Assembly (NCBI GenBank): GCA_964540795.1
Contig: CAZINX010000010.1
Span: forward strand, 30,581 to 94,580
From: Dichotomicrobium sp964540795
Lineage (GTDB): Bacteria; Pseudomonadota; Alphaproteobacteria; Rhizobiales; Rhodomicrobiaceae
Length of the DNA: 64,000 nucleotides
Direction of reading: 5' to 3'
Below the pieces are notes generated by a model. The model was not told the DNA's origin. It searched no databases and worked only from the letters and a program-made list of their open reading frames with translations. The first letter of the stretch is position 1; the number at the start of each line of letters is the position of its first letter. Of the stretch, positions 46,049 to 53,957 are shown piece by piece. The position numbers and the translations under genes are program-made.

Positions 46049-47224
46049 ATGAGCACGCCACCGCGCCCGGACACCCGCCCGGCCAACCCGCATTTTTCTT
46101 CCGGTCCCTGCGCCAAGCGTCCGGGTTGGTCGACGGAGGCGCTGGGCGGCGCGCTGGTGGGGCGTTCGCACCGGGAAAAGGACGGCAAGGCGCGGCTGAA
46201 GGCGCTCATCGACAAGTCGCGCGAGATCCTGCGCATCCCGCCAGATTACCGCGTTGGCATCATGCCCGGCTCCAACACCGGCGCGTTCGAGGCGGCGATG
46301 TGGTCGCTGCTGGGCGCGCGCGGCGCGGACATCCTGGCATGGGAGAGCTTCGGCAAGACCTGGGCCAAGGATGCGGCGGAGCAACTCAAGCTGGCGGACG
46401 TGAACGTCTACGAGGCGGAGTACGGTCAGTTGCCCGACCTCACACAGGTAAGCTTCGACCGCGACGTGGTCTTCACCTGGAACGGCACGACCTCGGGCGT
46501 GCGCATTCCCAGCGCGGAGTGGATCACCGACAACCGCGAGGGCCTGACCATCTGCGACGCGACCTCGGCCGTGTTCGCGCAGGAACTGGACTGGTCGAAG
46601 CTCGATGTCACCACCTGGTCCTGGCAAAAGGCGCTCGGCGGAGAGGCGCAGCACGGCATGATCGCGCTCAGCCCGCGCGCGGTCGAGCGGCTGGAGAGCT
46701 ACACGCCGCCGTGGCCGCTGCCCAAGCTGTTCCGGCTGACCAGGGACGGCGCGCTGAACGAGGGCATCTTCGAGGGCGCGACCATCAACACGCCGTCCAT
46801 GCTCTGCGTGGAGGATCATCTCGACGGACTGGTCTGGGCCGAGAGCATCGGCGGGCTGCCCGCGCTGATCGAACGGTCGAACAGAAATCTGGACGTCATC
46901 AAGGGCTGGGTGAAGCGCGCCGACTGGGTCGACTTCCTCGCCGAGGCGGCCAGCGTCCGCTCGAACACCTCGGTTTGCCTGCGCATCGTCGATCCGCAGG
47001 TTGCCGATATGGACGCCGCGAACCGGGACGCGGTCGCGCGGGACATCGCCGCGCTGCTGGAAGAAGAGGCGGTCGCCTACGACATCGGCTCGCACCGCGA
47101 CGCGCCGGCGGGCCTGCGCATCTGGACCGGCGCGACGGTCGAGAAGGCCGACCTGGAAGCCCTGACGCCCTGGCTCGACTGGGCCTTCGCCACGGTCAAG
47201 CAGCGCCACGCCGCAGCCGCCTGA
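46049..47224 (+). CDS. serC: phosphoserine aminotransferase
   Basis: The start at ATG 46049 has AGAGAG upstream. The 391-residue PLP enzyme begins RPANPHFSSGPCAKRPGW, the form typical of alphaproteobacterial and archaeal SerC. GIMPGSNTGAFEAAMWSLLG, the PLP-binding Lys in WSWQKALGGEAQHG, and WTGATVEKADLEAL follow. It converts phosphohydroxypyruvate and glutamate to phosphoserine in serine synthesis, and a related step of pyridoxal phosphate synthesis. serA, often adjacent, is not here. A zincin gene follows on the same strand after 54 bases. Confidence 0.94.
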   Translation: MSTPPRPDTRPANPHFSSGPCAKRPGWSTEALGGALVGRSHREKDGKARLKALIDKSREILRIPPDYRVGIMPGSNTGAFEAAMWSLLGARGADILAWESFGKTWAKDAAEQLKLADVNVYEAEYGQLPDLTQVSFDRDVVFTWNGTTSGVRIPSAEWITDNREGLTICDATSAVFAQELDWSKLDVTTWSWQKALGGEAQHGMIALSPRAVERLESYTPPWPLPKLFRLTRDGALNEGIFEGATINTPSMLCVEDHLDGLVWAESIGGLPALIERSNRNLDVIKGWVKRADWVDFLAEAASVRSNTSVCLRIVDPQVADMDAANRDAVARDIAALLEEEAVAYDIGSHRDAPAGLRIWTGATVEKADLEALTPWLDWAFATVKQRHAAAA

Positions 47225-47278
47225 GCCGTTGCGCGGGGCTGCGCGGCCCCTTACCTCCATCCAAAGGAGGCGGCCCAC

Positions 47279-47656
47279 ATGACCGAAGCCGAATTCATCG
47301 AGATCGCTGAACAGACCTGGAAGAGCCTGCCGGAGGAATTCCGCGCGGCGACCGGCAATCTCGTCACGCAAGTGCAGGACTACGCCGACCGCGAAACCCT
47401 GAATGCGCTCGGCATCGGTCATCAGATGGGCCTGCTCGGCCTTTATCATGGCATCGGCCTGCCCTTCAAAAGCGTGCTGCAGAGCGGCGACGGCCCGGAC
47501 ATGATCTTCCTTTATCGCCTGCCGATCCTGAACTATGCCCGCGAAACGGGTGAGGACGTGGACGCGGTGATCCGCCACGTCTACATTCACGAAATCGGCC
47601 ATCATTTCGGCTTTTCCGACGCTGATATGGAAGCCATTGAACAGGACGCGGACTGA
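47279..47656 (+). CDS. metallopeptidase family protein (zincin-like, PF06262 type)
   Basis: AAAGGAGG precedes ATG 47279 at ideal distance. The 125-residue protein has the family layout: FIEIAEQTWKSLPEEFRAA at the N-terminus, MGLLGLYHGIGLP, DMIFLYRLPILNYA, and the zinc site VYIHEIGHHFGFSDADME at the C-terminus, with HEIGH plus a downstream acidic residue. It is a small minimal zincin without a signal peptide. The substrate is unknown. Another HExxH protein gene follows 18 bases downstream. Confidence 0.88.
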   Translation: MTEAEFIEIAEQTWKSLPEEFRAATGNLVTQVQDYADRETLNALGIGHQMGLLGLYHGIGLPFKSVLQSGDGPDMIFLYRLPILNYARETGEDVDAVIRHVYIHEIGHHFGFSDADMEAIEQDAD

Positions 47657-47674
47657 AGCCGGGACGGGAGGATC

Positions 47675-48208
47675 ATGCGCACATTGCTGGCGATCGCGCT
47701 GATTGGCGGGGTGACGGCTGCCGGGCTGGCCGCGACGGCGGCGCTGCGCCATATGTACGCCGACCCCACTCCCGAGCAGTATCTCAGCTTTATCGGCGGC
47801 AAGGGCGAGATCGTCCCCGCGGGCGCGTTCGAGATCGACGGAGCGCAATTCTCGTGCGGGCACCGCCCGACGGTCATCGCCGAGAAGCTGGACGACTACG
47901 CGGCGGCCTATTACGGCTTCCTGATCGTCAGCGAGGAACGGTTTTCCAGGCTGCCGATGACGCTGAAGCGCTACGTCTATGCGCATGAATGCGCGCATCA
48001 GTTCGTCGGGCGCGGCGAGCTCGCGGCGGACTGCTACGCCGTTCAGCAGGGCCGGCGCGACGGCTGGCTGGACGAGCTTGGCGTGGACACGATCTGCAGC
48101 TTCATCGGCCAGGCCAAGGCGAGCCCGACGCATCCGCCCGGGCCGAAGCGCTGCGAACACATCCGCGCCTGCTTCGCCGACACGCCGGGGTTGCGCGCAT
48201 CGCTGTGA
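47675..48208 (+). CDS. membrane-anchored or exported zincin-like protein
   Basis: GGGAGG precedes ATG 47675. The 177-residue protein has an N-terminal hydrophobic segment (LLAIALIGGVTAAGLAATAAL) acting as a signal or anchor. A domain with YVYAHECAHQFVGRGELAADCYAVQ follows, in which HECAH is an HExxH motif and the downstream acidic residues could be the third zinc ligand. Six cysteines may form disulfides in the periplasm. It is not assigned to a named family. It is co-oriented with the preceding metallopeptidase and probably co-transcribed. Confidence 0.72.
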   Translation: MRTLLAIALIGGVTAAGLAATAALRHMYADPTPEQYLSFIGGKGEIVPAGAFEIDGAQFSCGHRPTVIAEKLDDYAAAYYGFLIVSEERFSRLPMTLKRYVYAHECAHQFVGRGELAADCYAVQQGRRDGWLDELGVDTICSFIGQAKASPTHPPGPKRCEHIRACFADTPGLRASL

Positions 48209-48279
48209 TCGCCCCTTGGCCGGGGGCGCAATCTGCGCTAGGTGTGCTGGAGCGCAAGACAACCGGGACGAAAACGACG

Positions 48280-48885
48280 ATGGAAAAGTTCACCACCCTG
48301 ACCGGCGTGCCGGCGCCGTTGCCGATGATCAACGTCGACACCGACATGATTATCCCCAAGCAGTTCCTGAAGACGATCAAGCGCACCGGGCTGGGCAAGA
48401 ACCTGTTTCACGAGATGCGCTTTGACGAAAACGGCGACGAAAACCCGGATTTCGTTCTGAACAAGCCGGCTTACCGCAACGCCAAGATCCTGATTGCTGG
48501 GGACAATTTCGGCTGCGGCTCCAGCCGCGAGCACGCGCCCTGGGCGCTTCTGGACTTCGGCATCCGCTGTATCGTCGCGCCGAGCTTTGCCGACATCTTC
48601 TACAACAACTGCTTCAAGAACGGCATCCTGCCGATCCGCCTGCCGCAGGGGGACATCGACAAGCTGATGGACGACGCGGCGCGCGGCGCGAACGCGACGC
48701 TGACGGTGGACCTGGAAAACCAGACCATCAGCGGCCCGGATGGAGGGCGAATCGCCTTCGACATCGATCCGTTCCGCAAGAAATGCCTGCTGGAAGGGCT
48801 TGACGATATCGGCCTGACGATGGAACGGGCCGACAAGATCGCCGCTTACGAGGAGCGCGCGCAAACCGTCCGTCCGTGGCTGTGA
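48280..48885 (+). CDS. leuD: 3-isopropylmalate dehydratase small subunit
   Basis: The 201-residue protein shows the LeuD signatures NVDTDMIIPKQFLKTIKRTGLG near residue 18, ILIAGDNFGCGSSREHAPWAL, and IVAPSFADIFYNNCFKNGILPI. With LeuC, not in this window, it isomerises 2-isopropylmalate in leucine synthesis. leuB often follows in this group, but a TPR-methyltransferase gene does so here. The ribosome binding site (GGGACG) is poor. The start was chosen at the conserved MEKFTTLTG. Confidence 0.95.
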   Translation: MEKFTTLTGVPAPLPMINVDTDMIIPKQFLKTIKRTGLGKNLFHEMRFDENGDENPDFVLNKPAYRNAKILIAGDNFGCGSSREHAPWALLDFGIRCIVAPSFADIFYNNCFKNGILPIRLPQGDIDKLMDDAARGANATLTVDLENQTISGPDGGRIAFDIDPFRKKCLLEGLDDIGLTMERADKIAAYEERAQTVRPWL

Positions 48886-48901
48886 GGGAAGCGTCTCGCT
48901 C

Positions 48902-50677
48902 ATGGCGCGGCTAGGCAAGCGTCCGGCGCGGCGCACCAACTGGATGACGCTCGGCACGCGCGAGTTCGAAGCCGGCCGGCTCTTGCGCGCGCGGCAATTC
49001 TTCGAGAAGGCCCACAGGACCGAGCCGCGCAACGCCGCGCCGCTGGTCAGGCTAGCCCGCACGCAGGAGCGCATCGGCGAGATCGACGCGGCAATCGCCA
49101 ATCTCACGCGCGCGGTAAGGCTAAAGCCCGACGATGAGACGGCAACGCGCAGCCTGTCGCGGATCCTGCGCATTTTCCGGCTTGATGATTACAGCGATCT
49201 GGACCCCGTGGGGCTGAAAGCCGCGCTTGCCGCGCCGCGTGTCGATCGGCAGCGGCTCTCCGAAGTCGCCATCGCCTATCTCCGGGACGCGCGCGGTCTC
49301 GTGGCGCAGACCGACGCGAGCGCGCTGGTCGTCAAGCGCACGGCGGATGTGCTGGCCGAGCCGCTGCTGCACCGCGCGCTGGCGAACGGGGTCAACAAAT
49401 CCATCGACGTCGAGTGGCTGCTGACGGGCCTGCGCCGCGCGCTGCTGCTGGATGTGCCGGGCGAGCGGTTCATCGACCGCGACCTGTTCGCCTTTGCGGT
49501 CGCGCTCGCGCAGCAGTGCCAGCTTAACGATCATGTCTTTCCGACGACGCCGGAGGAAGACGAGCGGTTAGCAGCGCTGGAGATCGACTGGCAGGCGGTG
49601 AAAGACGGCGACGCCGATGCCGGGCGCGACCTGCTGCTCCATCTGCTCTACGCACCGGTGCGCGAGGTCGCCGCGCCGCATCTGACGCCCGCCGACTGCC
49701 AGAAAATTCGTCCGAAGGCGCTCGGGGAGATGCTCAAGCCGCTGCTGGAGGCCGAGAACCAGCGCGCGCAGCTCGAGCAGACCATCCCGACGCTCGGCAA
49801 GATCGCCGATTCCGTATCCCGAAAGGTCGCCGCGCAGTACCAGACCAGCCCCTACCCCCGCTGGACAAGCCTGCATAGCCCAGCGCGCGGCCGGGCGCGG
49901 CGTATGCTTTCGCGTTTTTTCCCGGATGCGCGGCTCGGCTTCATGGACGGCGATTTTGAGGTGCTGATCGCCGGGGCGGGCACGGGCGAGCACGCCATTG
50001 CCTCAGCCACGAGCTACGGTCCGGCCGCCAGCGTCACCGCCATCGACCTGAGCCGGCCCAGCCTCGCCTACGGCAAATGGATGGCGCAGCGCCTCGGGGC
50101 CGACAACGTCGCCTTCGCGCAGGCCGACATCCTGAACCTCGGCGAAAATGGCCCGTACCACATCATCGAGACAGTCGGCGTGCTACACCACATGGCCGAT
50201 CCGTTCGCCGGCTGGCGCGCCCTGCTCGACCGGCTTGCGCCCGGCGGGCTGATGCTGGTGGGGCTTTACAGCAAGGTCGCGCGCGCCAAGCTCGGGCCGT
50301 TGCGCGAGCATCCGGCTTATCCGGGTCCCGGCTGCACGGATGCCGAGGCGCGCGCCTTCCGCGCGGCGCTGATCGAGGACCGCTCCGATGAAACGTTGTT
50401 CGACTCGGCTGACTTCTATACGCTGAACGACTTCCGCGATCTCGTCCTGCATTCCCACGAGGCCAGCTTCACCCTCGACGAGATCGCCGCGTTCCTCGAC
50501 GCGCAGAAGCTGAAATTCGCCGGCTTCGCCCTGCCGGGGCCAGTCGTGCGGAAATTCCTGGCGACCTTCCCGGACAGCCCGTGGCCCGGCCGGCTGGAGG
50601 ACTGGGCGGCGTTCGAGCGCGAGAACCCGCGCACGTTTGACGCCATGTACACCTTCTGGTGCGCCCCGGCCGACTAA
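48902..50677 (+). CDS. TPR-containing class I SAM-dependent methyltransferase
   Basis: The 591-residue protein has an N-terminal TPR-like region (about residues 15-85: AGRLLRARQFFEKAHRTEP, then LVRLARTQERIGEIDAAIANLTRAVRLKP). A long helical middle follows. The C-terminal Rossmann methyltransferase has motif I VLIAGAGTGEHAIAS (about 355), an acidic AIDLS, and VGVLHHMADPFAGWRALL. The LHHM motif resembles small-molecule methyltransferases. The target is unknown; TPRs suggest a protein partner. It begins 16 bases after leuD. Confidence 0.83.
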   Translation: MARLGKRPARRTNWMTLGTREFEAGRLLRARQFFEKAHRTEPRNAAPLVRLARTQERIGEIDAAIANLTRAVRLKPDDETATRSLSRILRIFRLDDYSDLDPVGLKAALAAPRVDRQRLSEVAIAYLRDARGLVAQTDASALVVKRTADVLAEPLLHRALANGVNKSIDVEWLLTGLRRALLLDVPGERFIDRDLFAFAVALAQQCQLNDHVFPTTPEEDERLAALEIDWQAVKDGDADAGRDLLLHLLYAPVREVAAPHLTPADCQKIRPKALGEMLKPLLEAENQRAQLEQTIPTLGKIADSVSRKVAAQYQTSPYPRWTSLHSPARGRARRMLSRFFPDARLGFMDGDFEVLIAGAGTGEHAIASATSYGPAASVTAIDLSRPSLAYGKWMAQRLGADNVAFAQADILNLGENGPYHIIETVGVLHHMADPFAGWRALLDRLAPGGLMLVGLYSKVARAKLGPLREHPAYPGPGCTDAEARAFRAALIEDRSDETLFDSADFYTLNDFRDLVLHSHEASFTLDEIAAFLDAQKLKFAGFALPGPVVRKFLATFPDSPWPGRLEDWAAFERENPRTFDAMYTFWCAPAD

Positions 50678-50689
50678 CGCGCAGCAGGT

Positions 50690-50925
50690 CCAATTTCGCG
50701 TTCGCATCATCGGATTGATCGCGACTGCGTTGGTCCGATGCGGGTTCGAGGGTGTCCAGTCGGTTGCATTTGCAGGCGAGGGCCACGAAGGGCCATTCGT
50801 TTTCGATGATTTCGATGCCTCTGGCGGAAAAGCGCGCAAAATGCGGGGACGTTGTTCATGATGCCGAAGGCGAGCTCGACTTGGCGTTTTCGTTTCCTGT
50901 ACCTGCCCTTGGCGTCCTAAGTGCC
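50690..50925 (-). pseudogene. remnant of an IS1182-type transposase C-terminus
   Basis: On the minus strand one frame encodes GRYRKRKRQVELAFGIMNNV. After a frameshift the next encodes RGIEIIENEWPFVALACKCN. Together these match the C-terminal block of IS1182-family transposases (RK..VEPVFG.IK, then RGL..V..EW.L.CL..N). An in-frame stop lies just upstream of the first part. No inverted repeats or N-terminal half remain. It fills most of the 310-base gap between the methyltransferase and histidine kinase genes. Confidence 0.65.
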
Positions 50926-50987
50926 CATCGTGCAATTCATCGCCTTGCGCCGAGCGGCCTACGGCTCGGTTGGGGCGTTTGCGGCTT

Positions 50988-52379
50988 TCAAGCGCGCAGC
51001 CTGTCCGGGCCGAAGCGGATGCGCACATCCGCGCCTTCGCCCGGCTTGCTGATGATCTCCAACTCGCCCTGATTGTCGCGCACGAAGCCGAGCACCAGCC
51101 GCAGGCCAAGCCCGCGCCGTCCCGCCGCTTTTACGTCGCCAGCCTGCTCAGGCGCCTTCGCCGCGGCGATCTGCTCGGGCGTCATGCCCGGCCCGTGATC
51201 CTTCACGCTAAGGATCAGCCCGCCATCGCGGTCCAGCCGCGTCATGACGCGGATTTTCTGGCCGCCATCGCCATGGCGCAGCGCGTTCATCAACAGGTTG
51301 AGCAGGACTTGCCGCACCGAGCGTTCATGCGCGAGCAACTGCGGCGCATCGCGCTTGAGCCGCCGTATAAGCGTCACGCCCTGGGCGGCGGCAACCGGCC
51401 CCATCAGGTGCAAACAGTCCGCGATCAGCGCATTGAGATCGAACCAGTCATGCGGCGGCGGCTCGCCGCTGGCCCGCTCGGCAAAGCCCAGCAGATCGTC
51501 GGCGAGGCCCAGCGCGAGCTGGGCGGTCCGGTGAATGTCGCTGGCGTATTCCTTCGCCTTGCCGGGCGGCAGGCGGTCGGCGCGGTCGCTTTGCAGGATT
51601 TCCGCGAAGCCAAGGATGATCGTTAGCGGGTTGCGGATCTCGTGGCTGACGCGCGCCAGCAGCGCGGTCATCTCCGCGCTCGACGGCGCGGCGGCCTCCG
51701 GGATGCGCTTTCGCGCCTTGCGCGGGCCGGGCGCGCGCTTCTGCGGAGGCGCGGGTTTCGCCGGCTTTGAAGCGGGTTTCACTGGCCTCTTGGCGGCTTT
51801 CGCGCCGCTCGCCTGCGTCCGGCTCTTCGCGTCGCCGAGATCGCGCGCGATGGCTTTCAGCGCGCCGATGTCCGACCGTGATGCCGCCTTGCGCGGCTTT
51901 TTCGGCTGCTGCCGGGGCTTGCCCGCCGGCTGCGGGCGCGCGGCCTGCATGGTTTCCGCGGCGGGATGAATCGCGATCTCGGCAGAGTGATCGGCGTGTT
52001 CGCGTTCGCTCGCTGCGCGCACCACCAGGCCCGGCCGTCCGCCGGCCAGTTGCAGCCGCTGAAACACGCAGCGAACGGCTACATCGCCATCCGGGGTTGG
52101 AACGCGCAGCGTCTCGACATGATCGCCGAGCGCCTCTCCCGAGCGCGCCAGCGCCGTGAGCCGGGCGGGCGCGCCGGCCGTCGCGCCGGTGCGCCGGCGC
52201 CTGAGCCGCTCGGGCGTCGCGTCGCCCCAAAGCTTCGTGGCCGCCGCGTTGGCCCAGACAATGCGCCGGCCCTGACCGTCCCAGACCCAGACGGGATCGT
52301 CGGTCGTCAGGAAGCTCTCTAAAGGCAATGCGCGCGCCGCCGGGGCGGCCGGCGGCGGAACGCTTGCAGTCTGCGCCAT
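50988..52379 (-). CDS. soluble PAS-containing sensor histidine kinase
   Basis: The 463-residue protein has a PAS domain (about 20-125: DDPVWVWDGQGRRIVWANAAATKLWG). A basic, Lys/Pro/Ala-rich linker (about 145-230) follows, then a HisKA domain with H246 in ARVSHEIRNPLTIILGFAEIL. The ATPase domain has VRQVLLNLLMNALRHG (N box), SVKDHGPGMTPEQIAAA (G1), and RRGLGLRLVLGFV (G2). There is no membrane segment or receiver. No response-regulator gene is nearby, so it is an orphan kinase. The ribosome binding site is weak. Confidence 0.88.
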   Translation of the reverse strand: MAQTASVPPPAAPAARALPLESFLTTDDPVWVWDGQGRRIVWANAAATKLWGDATPERLRRRRTGATAGAPARLTALARSGEALGDHVETLRVPTPDGDVAVRCVFQRLQLAGGRPGLVVRAASEREHADHSAEIAIHPAAETMQAARPQPAGKPRQQPKKPRKAASRSDIGALKAIARDLGDAKSRTQASGAKAAKRPVKPASKPAKPAPPQKRAPGPRKARKRIPEAAAPSSAEMTALLARVSHEIRNPLTIILGFAEILQSDRADRLPPGKAKEYASDIHRTAQLALGLADDLLGFAERASGEPPPHDWFDLNALIADCLHLMGPVAAAQGVTLIRRLKRDAPQLLAHERSVRQVLLNLLMNALRHGDGGQKIRVMTRLDRDGGLILSVKDHGPGMTPEQIAAAKAPEQAGDVKAAGRRGLGLRLVLGFVRDNQGELEIISKPGEGADVRIRFGPDRLRA

Positions 52380-52516
52380 CGATATTTGCCCGTCCGTAAA
52401 CGGTTAAAGAAGTATCACCAAGCGACTGTTGGTTGAAGGAAATTCCCGATTTGCCCCCAACTGCGATGGGCGCGCGCCGTTGTGCGCCGCAACAATCCCG
52501 AGCGGAGAATTTTATG

Positions 52517-52545
52517 TTGCACTGCAAAAATATATTGCATCGCAG
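52517..52545. promoter_or_regulatory. two PhaR-type operators upstream of the first phasin gene
   Basis: TTGCACTGCAA (52517-52527) and TTGCATCGCAG (52535-52545) each fit the TTGC/CTGC-N3-GCAA/GCAG pattern bound by alphaproteobacterial PhaR. They are 18 bases apart, start to start, in an AT-rich patch about 105 bases before the phasin start codon. PhaR normally represses phasin genes until polyhydroxyalkanoate is made. Confidence 0.6.
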
Positions 52546-52648
52546 CATTAATCGTATTAGGACGGAGCTCGCCGGGATCGGACGTAAGACGCCCTGCCGG
52601 CTGCAAGATCAAAGGTTCTGTGGAAATTCCATGTGAGGAGACACAAAA

Positions 52649-53023
52649 ATGAACGATGCCAGCAATTTTGACATTCCTGCCCCGGTTCGCCAGATGGCCG
52701 AGAAGTCGGTTGAGCAGACCAAGCAGGCGTATGACCGGCTGCTCGAAGCCGCCCGTCAGGCGCAGGGCATGTTCGCCGATTCGACCAGCGCCATGGGGAT
52801 GGGCAGCAAGGAAATTCAGGAAAAGACCATGCAGTATGCCGAGGCCAACGTGCAGGCGAGCTTCGATCTGGCCGAGCGTCTGGTGAAGGCGAAGGACCTG
52901 CAGGAGGTTATGGAGATCCAGACCCAGTTCGCGCGCCAGCAGATGGAGGCCTACACCCAGCAGGCCCAGGAAATCTCCCGCATGATGGCCGAAGCCGCCC
53001 AGAAGGCGCAGCCGAAGGCTTAA
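52649..53023 (+). CDS. phasin family protein
   Basis: GAGGAGA precedes ATG 52649. The 124-residue helical protein has the Phasin_2 pattern: DIPAPVRQMAEKSVEQTKQAYDRLLEAA, an amphipathic middle with YAEANVQASFDLAERLVKAKDLQEVMEIQTQFARQQMEAY, and a Gln/Ala tail. Phasins coat polyhydroxyalkanoate granules in the cytoplasm and limit coalescence. PhaR-like operators lie upstream. A second phasin gene follows after 49 bases, probably in the same operon. Confidence 0.92.
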   Translation: MNDASNFDIPAPVRQMAEKSVEQTKQAYDRLLEAARQAQGMFADSTSAMGMGSKEIQEKTMQYAEANVQASFDLAERLVKAKDLQEVMEIQTQFARQQMEAYTQQAQEISRMMAEAAQKAQPKA

Positions 53024-53072
53024 GGAGCCTGAACCGGGGAAGGACCGGTCGGACTAACGAGGAGAACCGAAC

Positions 53073-53576
53073 ATGAGTGAACAGTGGACCAACACGCCGG
53101 CGACGAGCGGGCATGAAAGCGGCTTCGCGCCGGCCCAGGTGGCCGCGCCGGCGCCGAACTTCAGCGCCGATGTCGACGAGACGCCGGAAGCGATCCGCGC
53201 CTACGCCGAGAAGACCATCTCGCAGCTTCGCGAGTCCTATGCCGAGGCGCGTCAGGCGCTTGAGGATGCGACCGCGGCGATGGAAGCTTCGCTCGATCAG
53301 GCGGCCAGGGGTTCGGCCGAGTTGAACGGCAAGGTCATGGAGATGGCCCAGCGCAACATGAACGCCGGGTTCGAGTTTGCCCGCAAGCTGGCCAGTGCGC
53401 GCACGCAGACCGAGGCGATGGAGCTGCAGACCGGCTTCCTGCGCGAGCAGATGGACGCCATGAAGGCGCAGGCCGAAGAACTCCAGCAGCTGAGCGCGCG
53501 CATCGCCACCGATGCCTCGCAGCCGTTCCAGCAGCAGGTTTCGCGAACCGTGAGCCGCTTCACGTCGGCGAGCTGA
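53073..53576 (+). CDS. phasin family protein (second)
   Basis: CGAGGAGA precedes ATG 53073. The 167-residue protein has a disordered N-terminus (residues 1-40), then the phasin helices AIRAYAEKTISQLRESYAEARQALEDATAAMEASLDQAARG. MAQRNMNAGFEFARKLASARTQTEAMELQTGFLREQMDAMKAQAEELQ follows. It is longer than and not recently duplicated from its neighbour. It is expected on polyhydroxyalkanoate granules. A strong hairpin follows its stop codon by 17 bases. Confidence 0.92.
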   Translation: MSEQWTNTPATSGHESGFAPAQVAAPAPNFSADVDETPEAIRAYAEKTISQLRESYAEARQALEDATAAMEASLDQAARGSAELNGKVMEMAQRNMNAGFEFARKLASARTQTEAMELQTGFLREQMDAMKAQAEELQQLSARIATDASQPFQQQVSRTVSRFTSAS

Positions 53577-53593
53577 AACCTGTGTCAAGGATA

Positions 53594-53618
53594 GCCGCGC
53601 CGGGACATCCGGCGCGGC
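53594..53618 (+). terminator. hairpin after the phasin operon
   Basis: A perfect 10-bp stem (GCCGCGCCGG with CCGGCGCGGC) encloses a 5-base loop directly after the second phasin gene. There is no U-tract, so it may act as an RNA 3' stabiliser or weak terminator rather than a classical intrinsic terminator. Confidence 0.55.
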
Positions 53619-53697
53619 CCCGCCTGCCAGCTTAACCCTTCGATAACCATGCCTTGGCAGCCTGCTCCGTGCACTCGTTGAAACGGAGGGAGCGGGA

Positions 53698-53943
53698 ATG
53701 AGCGAGCAGCTTGAGCAGGAAGCGCTGCAGCAGGCCGTCGAGGACGTCGGTTATCTGCACAAGGATTTTTCCGTCGAAGTCACAACCGCCGACCAGCTTG
53801 ATAGCGGCGCGCCAGCTTCGAAGGCGAAGATCGTCATCGTGCGCAACGAGGTGAGCAAGGCCTGGCAGGCCTATCGCCGCGGCCGCCGGCACGCCTGGCT
53901 GAACGCCTTCCGGCGTGATCTGACAGCCGGCGCGTTCAATTAG
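53698..53943 (+). CDS. small hypothetical protein
   Basis: CGGAGGGAG precedes ATG 53698 at good spacing, which supports translation. The 81-residue protein is acidic at the N-terminus (MSEQLEQEALQQAVEDVGYL) and basic towards the C-terminus (AWQAYRRGRRHAWLNAFRRDL). It has no signal or membrane segment. I do not recognise a family. It follows the phasin operon and converges on the nitrilase gene with a 14-base gap. Confidence 0.6.
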   Translation: MSEQLEQEALQQAVEDVGYLHKDFSVEVTTADQLDSGAPASKAKIVIVRNEVSKAWQAYRRGRRHAWLNAFRRDLTAGAFN

Positions 53944-53957
53944 CGCGGTAGCGCCAA

